A stretch of DNA of 64,000 nt from Microvirga sp. (GCF_014699075.1 NZ_JACXAB010000001.1:62001-126000), one strand, 5' to 3'; counted from the stretch's first letter, positions 1-9,105 are shown. The notes: generated by a model from the sequence alone, not told the origin. Translations and numbers: made by a program.

Positions 1-534
1 AATTGCTTCGTCGAGGGCGGCGAGCGCGTGGGCATGCTGGGGCTGATGTCGCCGCGCGCAACCCGGCGCATTGCGGAAACCATGGCCCAGACCCTGGTGG
101 CGGACCGCGCCTCCCTGGAGGAGGACCTGCCGCCGCAGGCCGCCGTTGCGCCGCAGCACGAAGCGATCCTGATCAGCGATTTCCTGTCGCCCGCGCGCGA
201 CATCGCCACCATGGTCGAGGGCATCTCGTCCCGCGGTGCCCGTGGGCATCTGGTGATGATCGTCGATCCTGTGGAAGAGACCTTCCCGTTCCAGGGGCAG
301 GCGGTTCTGCACGATCTCGAAGACGGCCTGTCGCTTCGGATCGGTGATGCCACCTCCTGGGGAAAGGCCTATCGCTCGAGGATCGAGCAGCATCGGGCGG
401 AACTGCAGGAACTGGCGCGCCGCCGCGGCTGGACTTTGACCATCCACCGGACCGACCGACCGGCGAGCGAAGCAGCGCTTCGCCTCATGACGCTGGTCGC
501 GACCTCCCGTGGTGCCGGTGTGGGAGGGCGCTGA
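1..534 (+). CDS. DUF58 domain protein, C-terminal part (5' end outside window)
   Basis: The reading frame is open from the first base, so the true start lies upstream. The visible 177 residues open with a run like the 'GERVGMLGL' segment of DUF58 proteins and continue as an alpha/beta fold typical of the vWA-like half of that family. DUF58 proteins are usually encoded next to a MoxR AAA+ ATPase and Bat-type membrane proteins and are thought to take part in metal-cofactor insertion or envelope stress. The next gene starts 3 bases after the stop, so this is one operon with the two membrane proteins that follow. A MoxR gene would be expected just upstream, outside the window. Family is confident; physiological role is inferred. 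Confidence 0.82.
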   Translation, partial: NCFVEGGERVGMLGLMSPRATRRIAETMAQTLVADRASLEEDLPPQAAVAPQHEAILISDFLSPARDIATMVEGISSRGARGHLVMIVDPVEETFPFQGQAVLHDLEDGLSLRIGDATSWGKAYRSRIEQHRAELQELARRRGWTLTIHRTDRPASEAALRLMTLVATSRGAGVGGR

Positions 535-537
535 GCG

Positions 538-3342
538 ATGCTGGGCCTGCCTCTCACCTTCACCGTCCCGCTCGTCCTCACGGCGCTCGCCGCGCTCCCG
601 GCGATCTGGCTGCTCCTGCGGATCACGCCGCCGCAGCCGAAGCGCGTGGATTTCCCGCCGCTCAGGATCATGGCGGACCTGCGCCCCGAGCAGGAAATGC
701 CCGCCCGCACGCCCTGGTGGCTCCTGCTCCTGCGGCTCCTGCTCGCCGCCTTCCTCATCCTCGCGGCCTCCGGTCCGATCTGGAATCCCCTGGCCGAGGA
801 CAACAGCCGCTCGCCGCTTCTGATCGTGCTCGATAATGGTTTCGCCGCCGCTCACGACTGGCGCGAGCGCATGAACCTGGCCTCCGAGCACATCGAGGCC
901 GCAGGACGCGACGGGCGCACCGTGGCTCTTGTTGCGACAGCCGAGATCCCGGCCGCCATCGAGCCTGCAAGCCCCGCCGCGGCGCTCGAGCGCCTGCGAT
1001 CCTTAAAACCTCTGCCGCATCTGCAGGACCGTCAGGTGCATCTCGAGTCCATCAGGCGCTTTCTGGAAGCGACGCCGGACGCCAACATCGTCTGGATCAG
1101 CGACGGGGTCGCGGGCGTTGATGGCCAAGGCTTCATCGACGGTTTGGCGCCTATGGCCAGCTCTCAGCGCATCACCGTGCTCAAAGCGGAGCGTGCTCCG
1201 GCCCTTGCGGTTGCCGGCGTGGAGAATGCCAGCGGTCAGCTGAATGTCAGGCTGGTACGGCCCGAGCCGAATGGGCGCGATTCCGGCACTGTGCGGGTTC
1301 TGGACCTCAAGAGCCTGCCGCTCGCTGACACGCGATTCTCCTTCGAGGCCAACGCCACCGAGACCAATGTGGCATTCAACCTGCCCACCGAGATCCGCAA
1401 CGCCATTGCGCGCATCGAGATCCTCGGCGAAGGGTCGGCCGGCGCCGTGCACCTGCTCGACGAACGCGGCAAGCGCCGCCGCGTTGGCCTTGTGTTCGGC
1501 GGCACCTCGGAACAGGCGCAGCCCCTCCTCTCGCCGCTCTACTACATCGAGCGGGCGCTCGCGCCTTACTCGGAAATCCGCACGGGACGCGGCGGCGTGG
1601 CGGATTCGGTGAACCAGCTCATCGACGAGCAGGTCTCCGTGCTGGTGCTGGCCGATGTGGGCGGGCTCGACCGGGAGACGCTCGGCAAGGTCACGGCCTT
1701 CGTCGAACAGGGCGGCATGCTGCTGCGCTTTGCAGGCTCGCGGCTGTCCGCCGGCAACGACGAGCTGGTTCCGGTGCGCCTGCGCCGCGGCGGGCGCAGC
1801 CTCGGCGGCACCCTGTCCTGGGATACGCCGAAAACCTTCGCACCTTTCACCCGCGAGAGCCCGTTCTTCGGCCTCACTGTGCCGGAGGAGATCGGCATTC
1901 GCCGCCAGATCCTCGCGGAGCCCGATGGCGACCTGCCGGCCAAGACCTGGGCATCGCTCGCCGACGGCACGCCCATCGTGACGGCCGACAAGCGCGGCGA
2001 CGGGATGATCGTGCTCTTTCACGTGACAGCCGATACCACCTGGTCGAACCTGCCCCTGTCGGGCCTGTTCGTCGACATGCTGCGCCGGACCACGGCTCTC
2101 GCCGGCGCAACGAACGATGTGAATGCGGAGTCCCGCAACGCGGAGAACGAGACCGTGGCGCCCCGTCTGACCCTCGATGGCTATGGCATCTACATCTCGC
2201 CGCCGGCCAATGCCCGTGCCGTGACCCGCAACTACTCCGAGCGCGCGCGGGGCGAACATCCGCCGGGCTTCTACGGTCCGGTGGATTCGAGCCTCGCGGT
2301 GAATGCGCTGCTGCCGGGCGACCGGCTTGCGCCCCTGAACTTCGCTCCCCTCAACGCCCGGATCGCTCCGCTGGCCGGAGCCCAGACTGTCGATCTGCGC
2401 ATGCCGCTGTTCATGCTGGCCCTGCTTCTGCTCGTCGCCGACACCATCGCGTCGCTCTGGCTCGGCGGCCACCTCTCGAACCTCTCCGGTCGTCTGCGGA
2501 AGGCGGGCGCTGCTGCGGCAATCATCCTGGGCTCAGCATTGCTGCTCAACCCCGTGTCGGATGCGAGCGCACAGGACCGGCGCTCGTCCATGACGATGGA
2601 AAGCTCAAGCCCCGCCCTCGTGACGCGGCTTGCCTACGTGATCACGGGCGATACGCAGGTGGACGAGACCAGCAAGGCAGGCCTCGCCGGGCTCACGCAG
2701 GTGCTGAGCCAGCGCACCGCCCTGTCGCCTGGCGAGCCCATCGGCATCGACCTGTCCCGGGACGAGGTGGCGTTCTATCCGCTGATCTACTGGCCCATCG
2801 TGGCGAGCAGGCCCATCCCGTCCGAGGCTGCGATCCGGCGCCTCGATGCCTTCATGAAGGGCGGCGGCACCGTGATTTTCGACACGCGCGATGCCTTCGG
2901 CAATCGCCTCGACGGCGCGCCCACGGCCGAGGGGCAGTATCTGCGCCGGCTGCTCGCGGGCCTCGACATTCCCGAGATCGAGCCCGTGCCGGCCGATCAC
3001 GTGCTCACCAAGACCTTCTACATCCTCGACAGCTTTCCCGGCCGCTATTCCACCGGGCAGACCTGGGTCGAGGTCCTGCCGCCGCAAACGGAGGGTGAGG
3101 CCAGCCGCCCGGCCCGCTCGGGTGACGGCGTCTCACCGATCATCATCACGTCGAACGATCTCGCGGCCGCCTGGGCCGTGGGAGCGCGCGGCGAGTGGCT
3201 CTATCCTATCGTCGGCAGCGACCAGCGCCAGCGGGAGTTCTCGTATCGCAGCGGCGTCAACATCGTCATGTATGCGCTGACCGGCAACTACAAGGCCGAT
3301 CAGGTGCACGTGCCGGCCCTGCTCGAACGCCTCGGGCAGTAA
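538..3342 (+). CDS. BatA/DUF4159 domain membrane protein
   Basis: A 934-residue protein. The first 80 residues hold two hydrophobic segments around a PxxPxxxxFPPLR-like stretch, the layout of the BatA N-terminal domain. A vWA-like region follows (about 90-230), then a glutamine-amidotransferase-like region, two more membrane segments near 620-680, and a C-terminal DUF4159 domain (about 700-930) with the segments 'LAYVITGD' and 'GGGTVIFDTRD'. DUF4159 proteins in alphaproteobacteria are regularly found in MoxR-DUF58 operons, which fits the upstream neighbour. The ATG lies 3 bases after the previous stop. It should sit in the inner membrane with soluble domains in the periplasm. Function unproven in any homologue I know of. 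Confidence 0.85.
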   Translation: MLGLPLTFTVPLVLTALAALPAIWLLLRITPPQPKRVDFPPLRIMADLRPEQEMPARTPWWLLLLRLLLAAFLILAASGPIWNPLAEDNSRSPLLIVLDNGFAAAHDWRERMNLASEHIEAAGRDGRTVALVATAEIPAAIEPASPAAALERLRSLKPLPHLQDRQVHLESIRRFLEATPDANIVWISDGVAGVDGQGFIDGLAPMASSQRITVLKAERAPALAVAGVENASGQLNVRLVRPEPNGRDSGTVRVLDLKSLPLADTRFSFEANATETNVAFNLPTEIRNAIARIEILGEGSAGAVHLLDERGKRRRVGLVFGGTSEQAQPLLSPLYYIERALAPYSEIRTGRGGVADSVNQLIDEQVSVLVLADVGGLDRETLGKVTAFVEQGGMLLRFAGSRLSAGNDELVPVRLRRGGRSLGGTLSWDTPKTFAPFTRESPFFGLTVPEEIGIRRQILAEPDGDLPAKTWASLADGTPIVTADKRGDGMIVLFHVTADTTWSNLPLSGLFVDMLRRTTALAGATNDVNAESRNAENETVAPRLTLDGYGIYISPPANARAVTRNYSERARGEHPPGFYGPVDSSLAVNALLPGDRLAPLNFAPLNARIAPLAGAQTVDLRMPLFMLALLLLVADTIASLWLGGHLSNLSGRLRKAGAAAAIILGSALLLNPVSDASAQDRRSSMTMESSSPALVTRLAYVITGDTQVDETSKAGLAGLTQVLSQRTALSPGEPIGIDLSRDEVAFYPLIYWPIVASRPIPSEAAIRRLDAFMKGGGTVIFDTRDAFGNRLDGAPTAEGQYLRRLLAGLDIPEIEPVPADHVLTKTFYILDSFPGRYSTGQTWVEVLPPQTEGEASRPARSGDGVSPIIITSNDLAAAWAVGARGEWLYPIVGSDQRQREFSYRSGVNIVMYALTGNYKADQVHVPALLERLGQ

Positions 3343-3349
3343 GGGGAGA

Positions 3350-5428
3350 TTGCCTTTGCTTTCGGTCAGCCTCTCTCCACTCATTCCCGATTACGCCCTC
3401 TGGGCTCTCGGCGCGGTTGTCGTCCTTCTGGCGATCCTTGCGCTCGTCACGCGCGGTCCCGTGGCGATCCTGCGTGCGGTTGCCCTCGGCCTCGTTCTCC
3501 TGGCGCTCGCCAACCCGGCGCTGGTGCAGGAGGACCGGGAGAAGGTGAAGGATATCGTGGCGGTGGTCATCGACCGCTCCACCTCGCAGACCCTGGGCGA
3601 CCGCTCTCCCATGACCGATCAGGTGCGGGCCGAGCTGGAGCGCCGCTTCGGCTCGCTGGCCGACGTCGATCCGCGCTTCATCGAGGCCGATGACGGCAGC
3701 GGCGACGACGGCACACGCCTGTTCTCGGCGCTCTCCAACGGTCTTGCCGACGTGCCGCCGGATCGGCTTGCCGGCGTCATCTTCGTCACCGATGGCGTTG
3801 TTCACGACATCCCGCCTTCCGTGGAAGGTCTCGGGTTCCGGGCGCCTCTCCACGCGCTCATTACCGGCCGGCCCGACGAGCGCGACCGGCAGATCAAGCT
3901 CCTGGAAGCCCCGCGCTTCGGCATCGTTGGCAAGGACCAGACCATCCGCGCCCAGGTGATGGAGCGCGGAGGCACGGGTTCTGCCCAGGTGACCGTGCGC
4001 CGGGACGGTCAGGTGCTCACCCGCCAGCAGGTGCGGGCCGACATGCCCTTTTCCCTCGACGTGCGCATCGAGCATGGCGGCACCAATGTGGTCGAGCTCG
4101 AAGTGGAAGGCTTAGCCAACGAGCTGACCCAAGCGAACAACCGCGCAGTGATCCCCATCGAGGGCATCCGCGAGAAGCTGCGCGTGCTGCTTGTCTCCGG
4201 TGAGCCCCATGCGGGCGAGCGGACCTGGCGCAACCTGCTGAAGTCGGATGCCAATGTGGACCTCGTCCACTTCACGATTCTGCGCCCGCCGGAGAAGCAG
4301 GACGGCACGCCCATCAATGAGCTGTCGCTGATCGCCTTTCCGACCCGCGAGCTGTTCCAGCAGAAGATCAAGGAATTCGACCTGATCATCTTCGACCGCT
4401 ACGCGAACCAGAGCATCCTGCCCTCGAGCTATTTCGAGAACATCGTGCGCTATGTGCGCGAGGGCGGCGCGATCCTCGTGGCGGCGGGACCTGAATTCGC
4501 GAGCTATGGCAGCCTCGCGCAGACCCGGTTGTCGCCGATCATCCCGGGCCAGCCCAACGGCACCATCGTCGAGCAGCCCTACAAGGCCGAGATCACCGAT
4601 ACGGGCGACCGCCATCCGGTGACCCGCGACCTGCCGGGTTCGGAGCAGTCGCCACCCGCCTGGGGCGAGTGGCTGCGCATCATCGGCTCGCAGGTGCAAT
4701 CGGGCTCGACCTTGATGTCGGGCGCCAACGACCTGCCGCTTCTCGTGCTGCGCCGGGAGGATAAGGGCCGCGTGGCGCTTCTGCTCTCGGATCACGCCTG
4801 GCTTTGGGCCCGCGGCTATCAGGAGGGCGGACCGCATCTCGACCTCCTGCGCCGCCTCGCCCATTGGCTCATGAAGGAGCCGGCCCTGGAGGAGGAGGCT
4901 CTGCGGGCGAGTGCGCAAGGGCGTGATATCCGCATTGAGCGGCAGACCATGACCGAGACAGCCGCTCCGGTGACGGTGATCGCGCCCAGCGGCCAGGAGA
5001 GCAGCGTGGCCCTGACCGAGTCGCGCCCCGGCCTGTTCACCGCGCAGGCAGCGAGCCGCGAACTCGGGCTGCACACGGTGCGCTCAGGCGACCTCATCGC
5101 CTTCGTCAGCATCGGACCGGCCAATCCGCGCGAACTGATGGACGTGTTCAGCAACACCGAGGCTCTCGCGCCCATCGCACAGGCGACGGGCGGGTCGGTC
5201 CGGCGCGTGGCGATAGTGGGCGATCAGGGCATCACCCTGCCGCGCATCATCCCGGTGCACTCGGGCTCGCGCTTTGCCGGCGGCGACTGGATCGGCATCA
5301 AGCCGAGCGACAGCGCCATCGTGCGTGGCGTATCGGTCTTCCCGATGGCTCTCGGCTTCATCGGATTGGTGCTGCTGATCGGCTCGACACTGGCCGCCTG
5401 GCTGATCGAGGGACGGCGTAGGGCTTAA
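3350..5428 (+). CDS. membrane-anchored vWA / amidotransferase-like protein of the Bat-type operon
   Basis: The chosen start is a TTG preceded by a strong AAGGGGAGA ribosome site, 7 bases after the previous stop; a second TTG six bases on is possible. The 692 residues begin with two membrane helices (about 15-58). A vWA-like domain follows whose D75-R-S77-T-S79 fits the DxSxS metal-ion-dependent adhesion site. A class-I-amidotransferase-like beta/alpha domain lies around 280-480, and a last helix near 665-687 with an Arg-rich tail. It is the third gene of the DUF58-DUF4159 group and presumably forms a membrane complex with them. No enzyme activity can be assigned. Confidence 0.8.
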   Translation: MPLLSVSLSPLIPDYALWALGAVVVLLAILALVTRGPVAILRAVALGLVLLALANPALVQEDREKVKDIVAVVIDRSTSQTLGDRSPMTDQVRAELERRFGSLADVDPRFIEADDGSGDDGTRLFSALSNGLADVPPDRLAGVIFVTDGVVHDIPPSVEGLGFRAPLHALITGRPDERDRQIKLLEAPRFGIVGKDQTIRAQVMERGGTGSAQVTVRRDGQVLTRQQVRADMPFSLDVRIEHGGTNVVELEVEGLANELTQANNRAVIPIEGIREKLRVLLVSGEPHAGERTWRNLLKSDANVDLVHFTILRPPEKQDGTPINELSLIAFPTRELFQQKIKEFDLIIFDRYANQSILPSSYFENIVRYVREGGAILVAAGPEFASYGSLAQTRLSPIIPGQPNGTIVEQPYKAEITDTGDRHPVTRDLPGSEQSPPAWGEWLRIIGSQVQSGSTLMSGANDLPLLVLRREDKGRVALLLSDHAWLWARGYQEGGPHLDLLRRLAHWLMKEPALEEEALRASAQGRDIRIERQTMTETAAPVTVIAPSGQESSVALTESRPGLFTAQAASRELGLHTVRSGDLIAFVSIGPANPRELMDVFSNTEALAPIAQATGGSVRRVAIVGDQGITLPRIIPVHSGSRFAGGDWIGIKPSDSAIVRGVSVFPMALGFIGLVLLIGSTLAAWLIEGRRRA

Positions 5429-5450
5429 GACGGGCCACAAACCACCAGCA

Positions 5451-5540
5451 CGTCATCACCGGCCTTGTGCCGGTGATCTCGATTGAATGAGGTGCTGCGC
5501 TCTTCAGATCGGGATGGCCGGTACAAGCCCGGCCATGACG
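5451..5540. repeat. REP-like palindromic intergenic repeat
   Basis: Two hairpins sit back to back. The first has stem ATCACCGG/CCGGTGAT (5454-5476) and the second ATGGCCGG/CCGGCCAT (5514-5536). The outer ends CGTCAT and ATGACG are themselves inverted. This 'GTCAT..CCGG-CTTGTG-CCGG' design is a well-known dispersed intergenic repeat type in rhizobia and relatives. It lies between two convergent genes and could stop transcription or protect 3' ends. Copy number elsewhere cannot be judged from this window. Confidence 0.7.
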
Positions 5541-5555
5541 TGGAGAGGTGGCGCT

Positions 5556-6068
5556 CTACTGGCCAGTGTCGGGAATCGTACTCACAATCCCTTTTGCGCG
5601 GGCCAGCGCCCCCTCGACCAGTTCCAAAGCCAGGAAGCGTCCTGGATTGACTGGGCCTGGAAGCTGCAGGTGCGGCGCCGGAATGCGCTTGAAGCCGAAG
5701 CGGCTGTAATAGGGCTCATCGCCCACCAGCAGCACAAGGGTGTGCCCCTTGGCCTTGGCGGCATCCAGGGACCGGCGCATGAGGGCCGCGCCGATGCCCC
5801 GGCCCTCGAAGGCCGGCTCCACCGTCAGCGGTCCGAGCATCAGCGCCGGCTCGGCGCCTGCCATGACAGGCGTCAGGCGCACGGAGCCGACCAGCAGCGT
5901 GCCGACCATGGCGGTAAACGACAGGTCAAGCAGGTGGGGTGCTCCCTCACGCAGGCGCGAGGCGGTGCGGGCAAAGCGGCCCGGGCCGAAGGCGCGCTCG
6001 TGCAGGCGCTCGATGGCTTCGGAATCGATGGGTTGCTCGGTGCGGATCTGGAGCGAGAGCTCGGTCAT
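5556..6068 (-). CDS. GNAT family N-acetyltransferase
   Basis: A 170-residue protein with the GNAT fold. The acetyl-CoA-binding motif A reads 'EPAFEGRGIGAALM' (Q/RxxGxG/A) near residues 88-101, followed by 'GDEPYYSRFGF' near 120-130, a feature of the YhbS-like subgroup. These enzymes transfer an acetyl group from acetyl-CoA to an amine; the acceptor cannot be predicted. The ATG has only a weak ribosome site. It is transcribed alone, toward the repeat element at its 3' side. Confidence 0.88.
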   Translation of the reverse strand: MTELSLQIRTEQPIDSEAIERLHERAFGPGRFARTASRLREGAPHLLDLSFTAMVGTLLVGSVRLTPVMAGAEPALMLGPLTVEPAFEGRGIGAALMRRSLDAAKAKGHTLVLLVGDEPYYSRFGFKRIPAPHLQLPGPVNPGRFLALELVEGALARAKGIVSTIPDTGQ

Positions 6069-6218
6069 GAACGGACTCTGGGCGAAAGACGAAAAAATTT
6101 GAGTGGCTGGATGGTGTCAGCCGTGTCGTCGTCGCAGAATCCGGGTGTTGATCATGATGCTCAGCGTTTCCTCTTTGACTAGGCCATAGCAGCGTCGCGA
6201 ACCCGGCGCAAACGCTCT

Positions 6219-6701
6219 TCACCAATGCGGAGAGGGGGGCTGGCCTTCGAGGATTTCCGCCAGGCGGTTCCGGGTGGCCGAGGTGGTCTCCTCGGGCAGG
6301 TTGTCGAGGGGGAAGAACCCGGCTTCCGCGATTTCCCGGTCGGGTTGCTTCGCCTGCAGCACCGTAAAACGACGGATCACGTAAACCAGAACGTGATCGC
6401 GCCGGGATATCCGGTTGTTGAAGAACACGCCGAACAGACTGGGAGGCTCGTCCATGGCGATGCAGGCTTCCTCGCGCAGCTCGCGACCGAGCGCCTCCAG
6501 GGCTGTCTCGCCGGTCTCGACGCCCCCGCCCGGAAGGTGCCAGCCTGGCACATAGGTGTGGCGGATGAGAAAAACCCGGTTCTGTTGGTCAAGGACCACA
6601 CCCCGCACCCCCAGGGTCATACCTCGTGAGAAGCGCCAATAGGTGTGCAGCCCCAGGGACAGGAGGCGTGAGGCTTTCCGTGACGGCGGGGAGTCGGACA
6701 T
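6219..6701 (-). CDS. NUDIX hydrolase
   Basis: The 160-residue protein contains a full Nudix box, GGGVETGETALEALGRELREEAC-like and matching GX5EX7REUXEEXGU, at about residues 59-81. The two acidic pairs that bind Mg2+ are intact. The N-terminus has a hydrophobic stretch and basic residues. Nudix enzymes hydrolyse nucleoside diphosphates linked to another group; the substrate is not predictable here. A short inverted repeat lies 34 bases upstream of the start and could be its operator. Confidence 0.87.
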   Translation of the reverse strand: MSDSPPSRKASRLLSLGLHTYWRFSRGMTLGVRGVVLDQQNRVFLIRHTYVPGWHLPGGGVETGETALEALGRELREEACIAMDEPPSLFGVFFNNRISRRDHVLVYVIRRFTVLQAKQPDREIAEAGFFPLDNLPEETTSATRNRLAEILEGQPPSPHW

Positions 6702-6734
6702 CGGTTCATGCCATCACATCAAGATTACCGGAGG

Positions 6735-6752
6735 ATGAATGTAGTCATTCAT
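6735..6752. promoter_or_regulatory. inverted repeat, candidate repressor operator
   Basis: ATGAATG-tagt-CATTCAT is a perfect 7-4-7 inverted repeat. It sits between the NUDIX gene start (6701, minus) and a small plus-strand ORF. The shape resembles operators bound by TetR-type dimers, but no TetR gene is in the window, so the regulator is unknown. With 7-base arms a chance origin is possible. Confidence 0.35.
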
Positions 6753-6834
6753 CAAATGCATAGCTGAGGCCTCAATTTGGCGCGTGACCCGCATCATACG
6801 AAGGTCTAAGACAACGGCAACCAAAGGTGTTCCA

Positions 6835-6954
6835 ATGTTTCTCGCTTTCATCCTGTCCCGCCTGAACCGCTCCGCCCGTTTCTCGTGGTCGCCTGCCCTC
6901 AATTTCGATGACCGCACGGTCTACTCGACCCTGATCCCCGGCGCTCAGTACTGA
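6835..6954 (+). CDS. possible 39-residue small protein
   Basis: An ATG behind a plausible AAAGG ribosome site opens a 39-codon frame ending in TGA at 6952. The product begins 'MFLAFILSRLNRSARFSW', a hydrophobic start followed by basic residues, and ends acidic then apolar. It lies alone between the NUDIX gene and the iron-control element of mbfA. I recognise no family. It could be a real small protein or a chance frame; the good ribosome site and codon pattern favour it slightly. Confidence 0.35.
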   Translation: MFLAFILSRLNRSARFSWSPALNFDDRTVYSTLIPGAQY

Positions 6955-7009
6955 GTTCGGCCGAGCCTCTATCTGAAAAGACAGAGGGCTTGATATAAAG
7001 CGGCTCTAA

Positions 7010-7026
7010 TTTAGAATAATTCTAAA
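7010..7026. promoter_or_regulatory. iron control element (Irr box) of mbfA
   Basis: TTTAGAATAATTCTAAA is an 8-1-8 perfect palindrome ending 11 bases before the mbfA start codon. It matches the known ICE consensus bound by the haem-responsive regulator Irr in rhizobia. Its placement across the start of the transcript fits repression by Irr under iron limitation, which is how mbfA is known to be controlled in Bradyrhizobium and Agrobacterium. Confidence 0.85.
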
Positions 7027-7037
7027 TCGGAGCCGCC

Positions 7038-8009
7038 ATGAAGTCCCTGTCCGAACTCTCTGAACGCGAAGTCGTTGCCCTCGCCATCGCGAGCGAAGAG
7101 GAAGACTCGCGGATCTACCAGCATTTTGCAGATCGCCTTCGACCCGACTTTGGCGCTTCGGCCGAGATCTTCGATGGGATGGCCGAGGAAGAGCGTGAGC
7201 ATCGCAACTCCCTCTACGGCTTCTACCGCTCCCGCTTTGGGGAGCACCTGCCTCCCATCCGCCGGGAGGACGTACGCGGCTTCCTGAAGCGCCGCGCCGT
7301 CTGGTGGAGCCCTCACCTCGATCTCAACCGGATGCGCCGCGAGGCGGAGGTCATGGAGCTGCAGGCCGCCAGCTTCTACGAGAAGGCCGCCCGGCAGACC
7401 CTAGACGTCTCCTTAAGGGAACTCTTCACCAACCTAGCGGACATCGAGCGCGGGCACGAGCGTAAGGCCGGCGAACTTCATGCCGCTCATCTGACCGAGA
7501 ATGCGCAAGCTGCCGAGGAGCATGCCCGCCACCGCCTCTTCGTGCTGCAGTATGTGCAGCCGGGGCTCGCGGGCCTCATCGACGGCTCCGTCTCGACGCT
7601 GGCTCCTCTCTTCGCCGCGGCCTTTGCCACCCAGAACAACTGGGAGACGTTTCTGGTGGGGCTCGCGGCCTCCGTGGGGGCCGGCATCAGCATGGGCCTG
7701 ACCGAGGCCCTGTCGGACGACGGCGAGATCACCGGGCGCGGCTCGCCCTGGCTGCGCGGCCTCGTCTGCGGCCTGATGACGGCGGCGGGCGGCATCGGCC
7801 ACACCCTGCCCTATCTGGTGCCGGATTCCTGGCCCAACGCCTTCCTCCTGGCCACCAGCATCGCGGCTCTCGTGGTGGCGGTGGAACTCGTGGCGATTTC
7901 CTGGATCCGGACGAAGTACATGGAGACGCCGTTCTGGAGCGCCGCCTACCAGGTGATCGTCGGCGGCGTGCTGGTGCTTCTCGCCGGTATCTTCATCGGC
8001 AGCGCTTGA
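7038..8009 (+). CDS. mbfA: membrane-bound ferritin MbfA, iron exporter
   Basis: A 323-residue fusion. The N-terminal half (about 1-150) is ferritin-like, with the Glu/His pairs of a di-iron site in 'EEEDSRIYQHFAD', 'EEEREHRNSL', 'EVMELQAASFYEKAA' and 'DIERGHERKAGEL'. The C-terminal half (about 165-323) is a VIT1-like domain with several membrane helices ('FLVGLAASVGAGISMGLTEALSD' region; 'VIVGGVLVLLAGIFIGSA' at the end). MbfA exports iron from the cytoplasm and protects against iron and peroxide stress. The ATG has a GGAG site 6 bases upstream and lies directly behind the Irr box. Confidence 0.92.
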   Translation: MKSLSELSEREVVALAIASEEEDSRIYQHFADRLRPDFGASAEIFDGMAEEEREHRNSLYGFYRSRFGEHLPPIRREDVRGFLKRRAVWWSPHLDLNRMRREAEVMELQAASFYEKAARQTLDVSLRELFTNLADIERGHERKAGELHAAHLTENAQAAEEHARHRLFVLQYVQPGLAGLIDGSVSTLAPLFAAAFATQNNWETFLVGLAASVGAGISMGLTEALSDDGEITGRGSPWLRGLVCGLMTAAGGIGHTLPYLVPDSWPNAFLLATSIAALVVAVELVAISWIRTKYMETPFWSAAYQVIVGGVLVLLAGIFIGSA

Positions 8010-8036
8010 CGGGCGGGGGCGCCCGCGCGAGTTCTC

Positions 8037-8978
8037 GTGTCCACTCGCATGAACCCGGCCGCCATGTTTCGCATCGTCCATCTGACCGACCCCCATGTGG
8101 GCCCGCTGCCCCGGCCGCGCCTGAAGCAGCTTCTGAGCAAGCGCCTGACCGGCTGGTACAACTGGCACCGCAGCCGGCACGACATGCACGACATGGAACT
8201 CCTGGCTGCGCTGGTGGCCGACATTCATGCCCAGAAGCCCGACCACATCACCTGCACGGGGGACACCTGCAACATCGGCCTGCCGGAAGAGTGGAAGACC
8301 TCCCGGGTGTTTCTCGAAGAACTCGGCGATCCGTCCCGCGTCACCTTCGTGCCGGGCAACCACGACGCCTATGTCCGTGGCTCCCTGGAAGGACTCATGA
8401 AGGAGATTGCCCCATGGACGCGGGGCGATGACGGGCGCGAGGGGAGCTTTCCTTACCTGCGCCGCTACGGCTCCATCGCGATCATCGGGTTGTCATCGGC
8501 CATCCCGACCCTGCCCTTCGTGGCATCGGGCAGGATCGGCTCCCGGCAGATGAAAGCCACCGAGGAGATGCTCAAGGAACTGGGTCAGGATCCGGCCTGC
8601 TTCCGGATCGTGCTCATCCATCACCCACCGCACGTGGGCGGGGCGGATCCGGGCCGCAACCTGACCGATGCCAAGCGCTTCGAGAAGATGCTCTGCCGGG
8701 CGGGCGCGGAACTCGTGCTTCACGGCCATAATCACGTGGGGTCGCTCGCCCATCTCGACGGCCCGCGCGGCCCGATCCCGGTGATCGGCGCCCCCTCGGC
8801 CTCGGCTCGCGGCGGAACGCTCACCCATACGGCCGGCTATCATCTCTTCACGATCGGTCGGGATGAAACCGGCTTTCTCCTGATGGCAGAACGACGAGGG
8901 TTGAAGCCCGATGGAACGGTCGGGGGCTTAGGGATGCTTTCGCTCGCCCGTATCCGCCAACCGCATGAGCAGAGCTAG
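8037..8978 (+). CDS. calcineurin-like metallophosphoesterase
   Basis: The 313-residue protein has all five metal-binding blocks of the family: 'LTDPHVG' near the start, 'CTGDTCN', 'PGNHDAY', 'HHPPHVGG' and 'LHGHNHVG'. These bind two metal ions and hydrolyse phosphomono- or diesters. The frame opens at GTG 8037; in-frame ATGs at 8049 and 8064 are at least as likely, since the conserved core begins at 'FRIVHLTD'. It follows mbfA by 27 bases and may be cotranscribed with it. The substrate is unknown. Confidence 0.86.
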   Translation: MSTRMNPAAMFRIVHLTDPHVGPLPRPRLKQLLSKRLTGWYNWHRSRHDMHDMELLAALVADIHAQKPDHITCTGDTCNIGLPEEWKTSRVFLEELGDPSRVTFVPGNHDAYVRGSLEGLMKEIAPWTRGDDGREGSFPYLRRYGSIAIIGLSSAIPTLPFVASGRIGSRQMKATEEMLKELGQDPACFRIVLIHHPPHVGGADPGRNLTDAKRFEKMLCRAGAELVLHGHNHVGSLAHLDGPRGPIPVIGAPSASARGGTLTHTAGYHLFTIGRDETGFLLMAERRGLKPDGTVGGLGMLSLARIRQPHEQS

Positions 8979-9105
8979 CAGAGAAACCTCGATCTCAGGC
9001 CGGCTCCGGCTAACACAAGTTAAGCCATGGGCACGGGAGAGCATAGTCAGAGCTAAGCTTCAGTATTCAAAACATATTTTCTTCGCACAATCGCGTCACT
9101 TTCCT

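Noticed and set aside
1003..2472. Minus-strand frame of 489 codons opposite the DUF4159 gene
   Set aside because: Shadow frame, rich in Arg, Gln and Gly with no domain.
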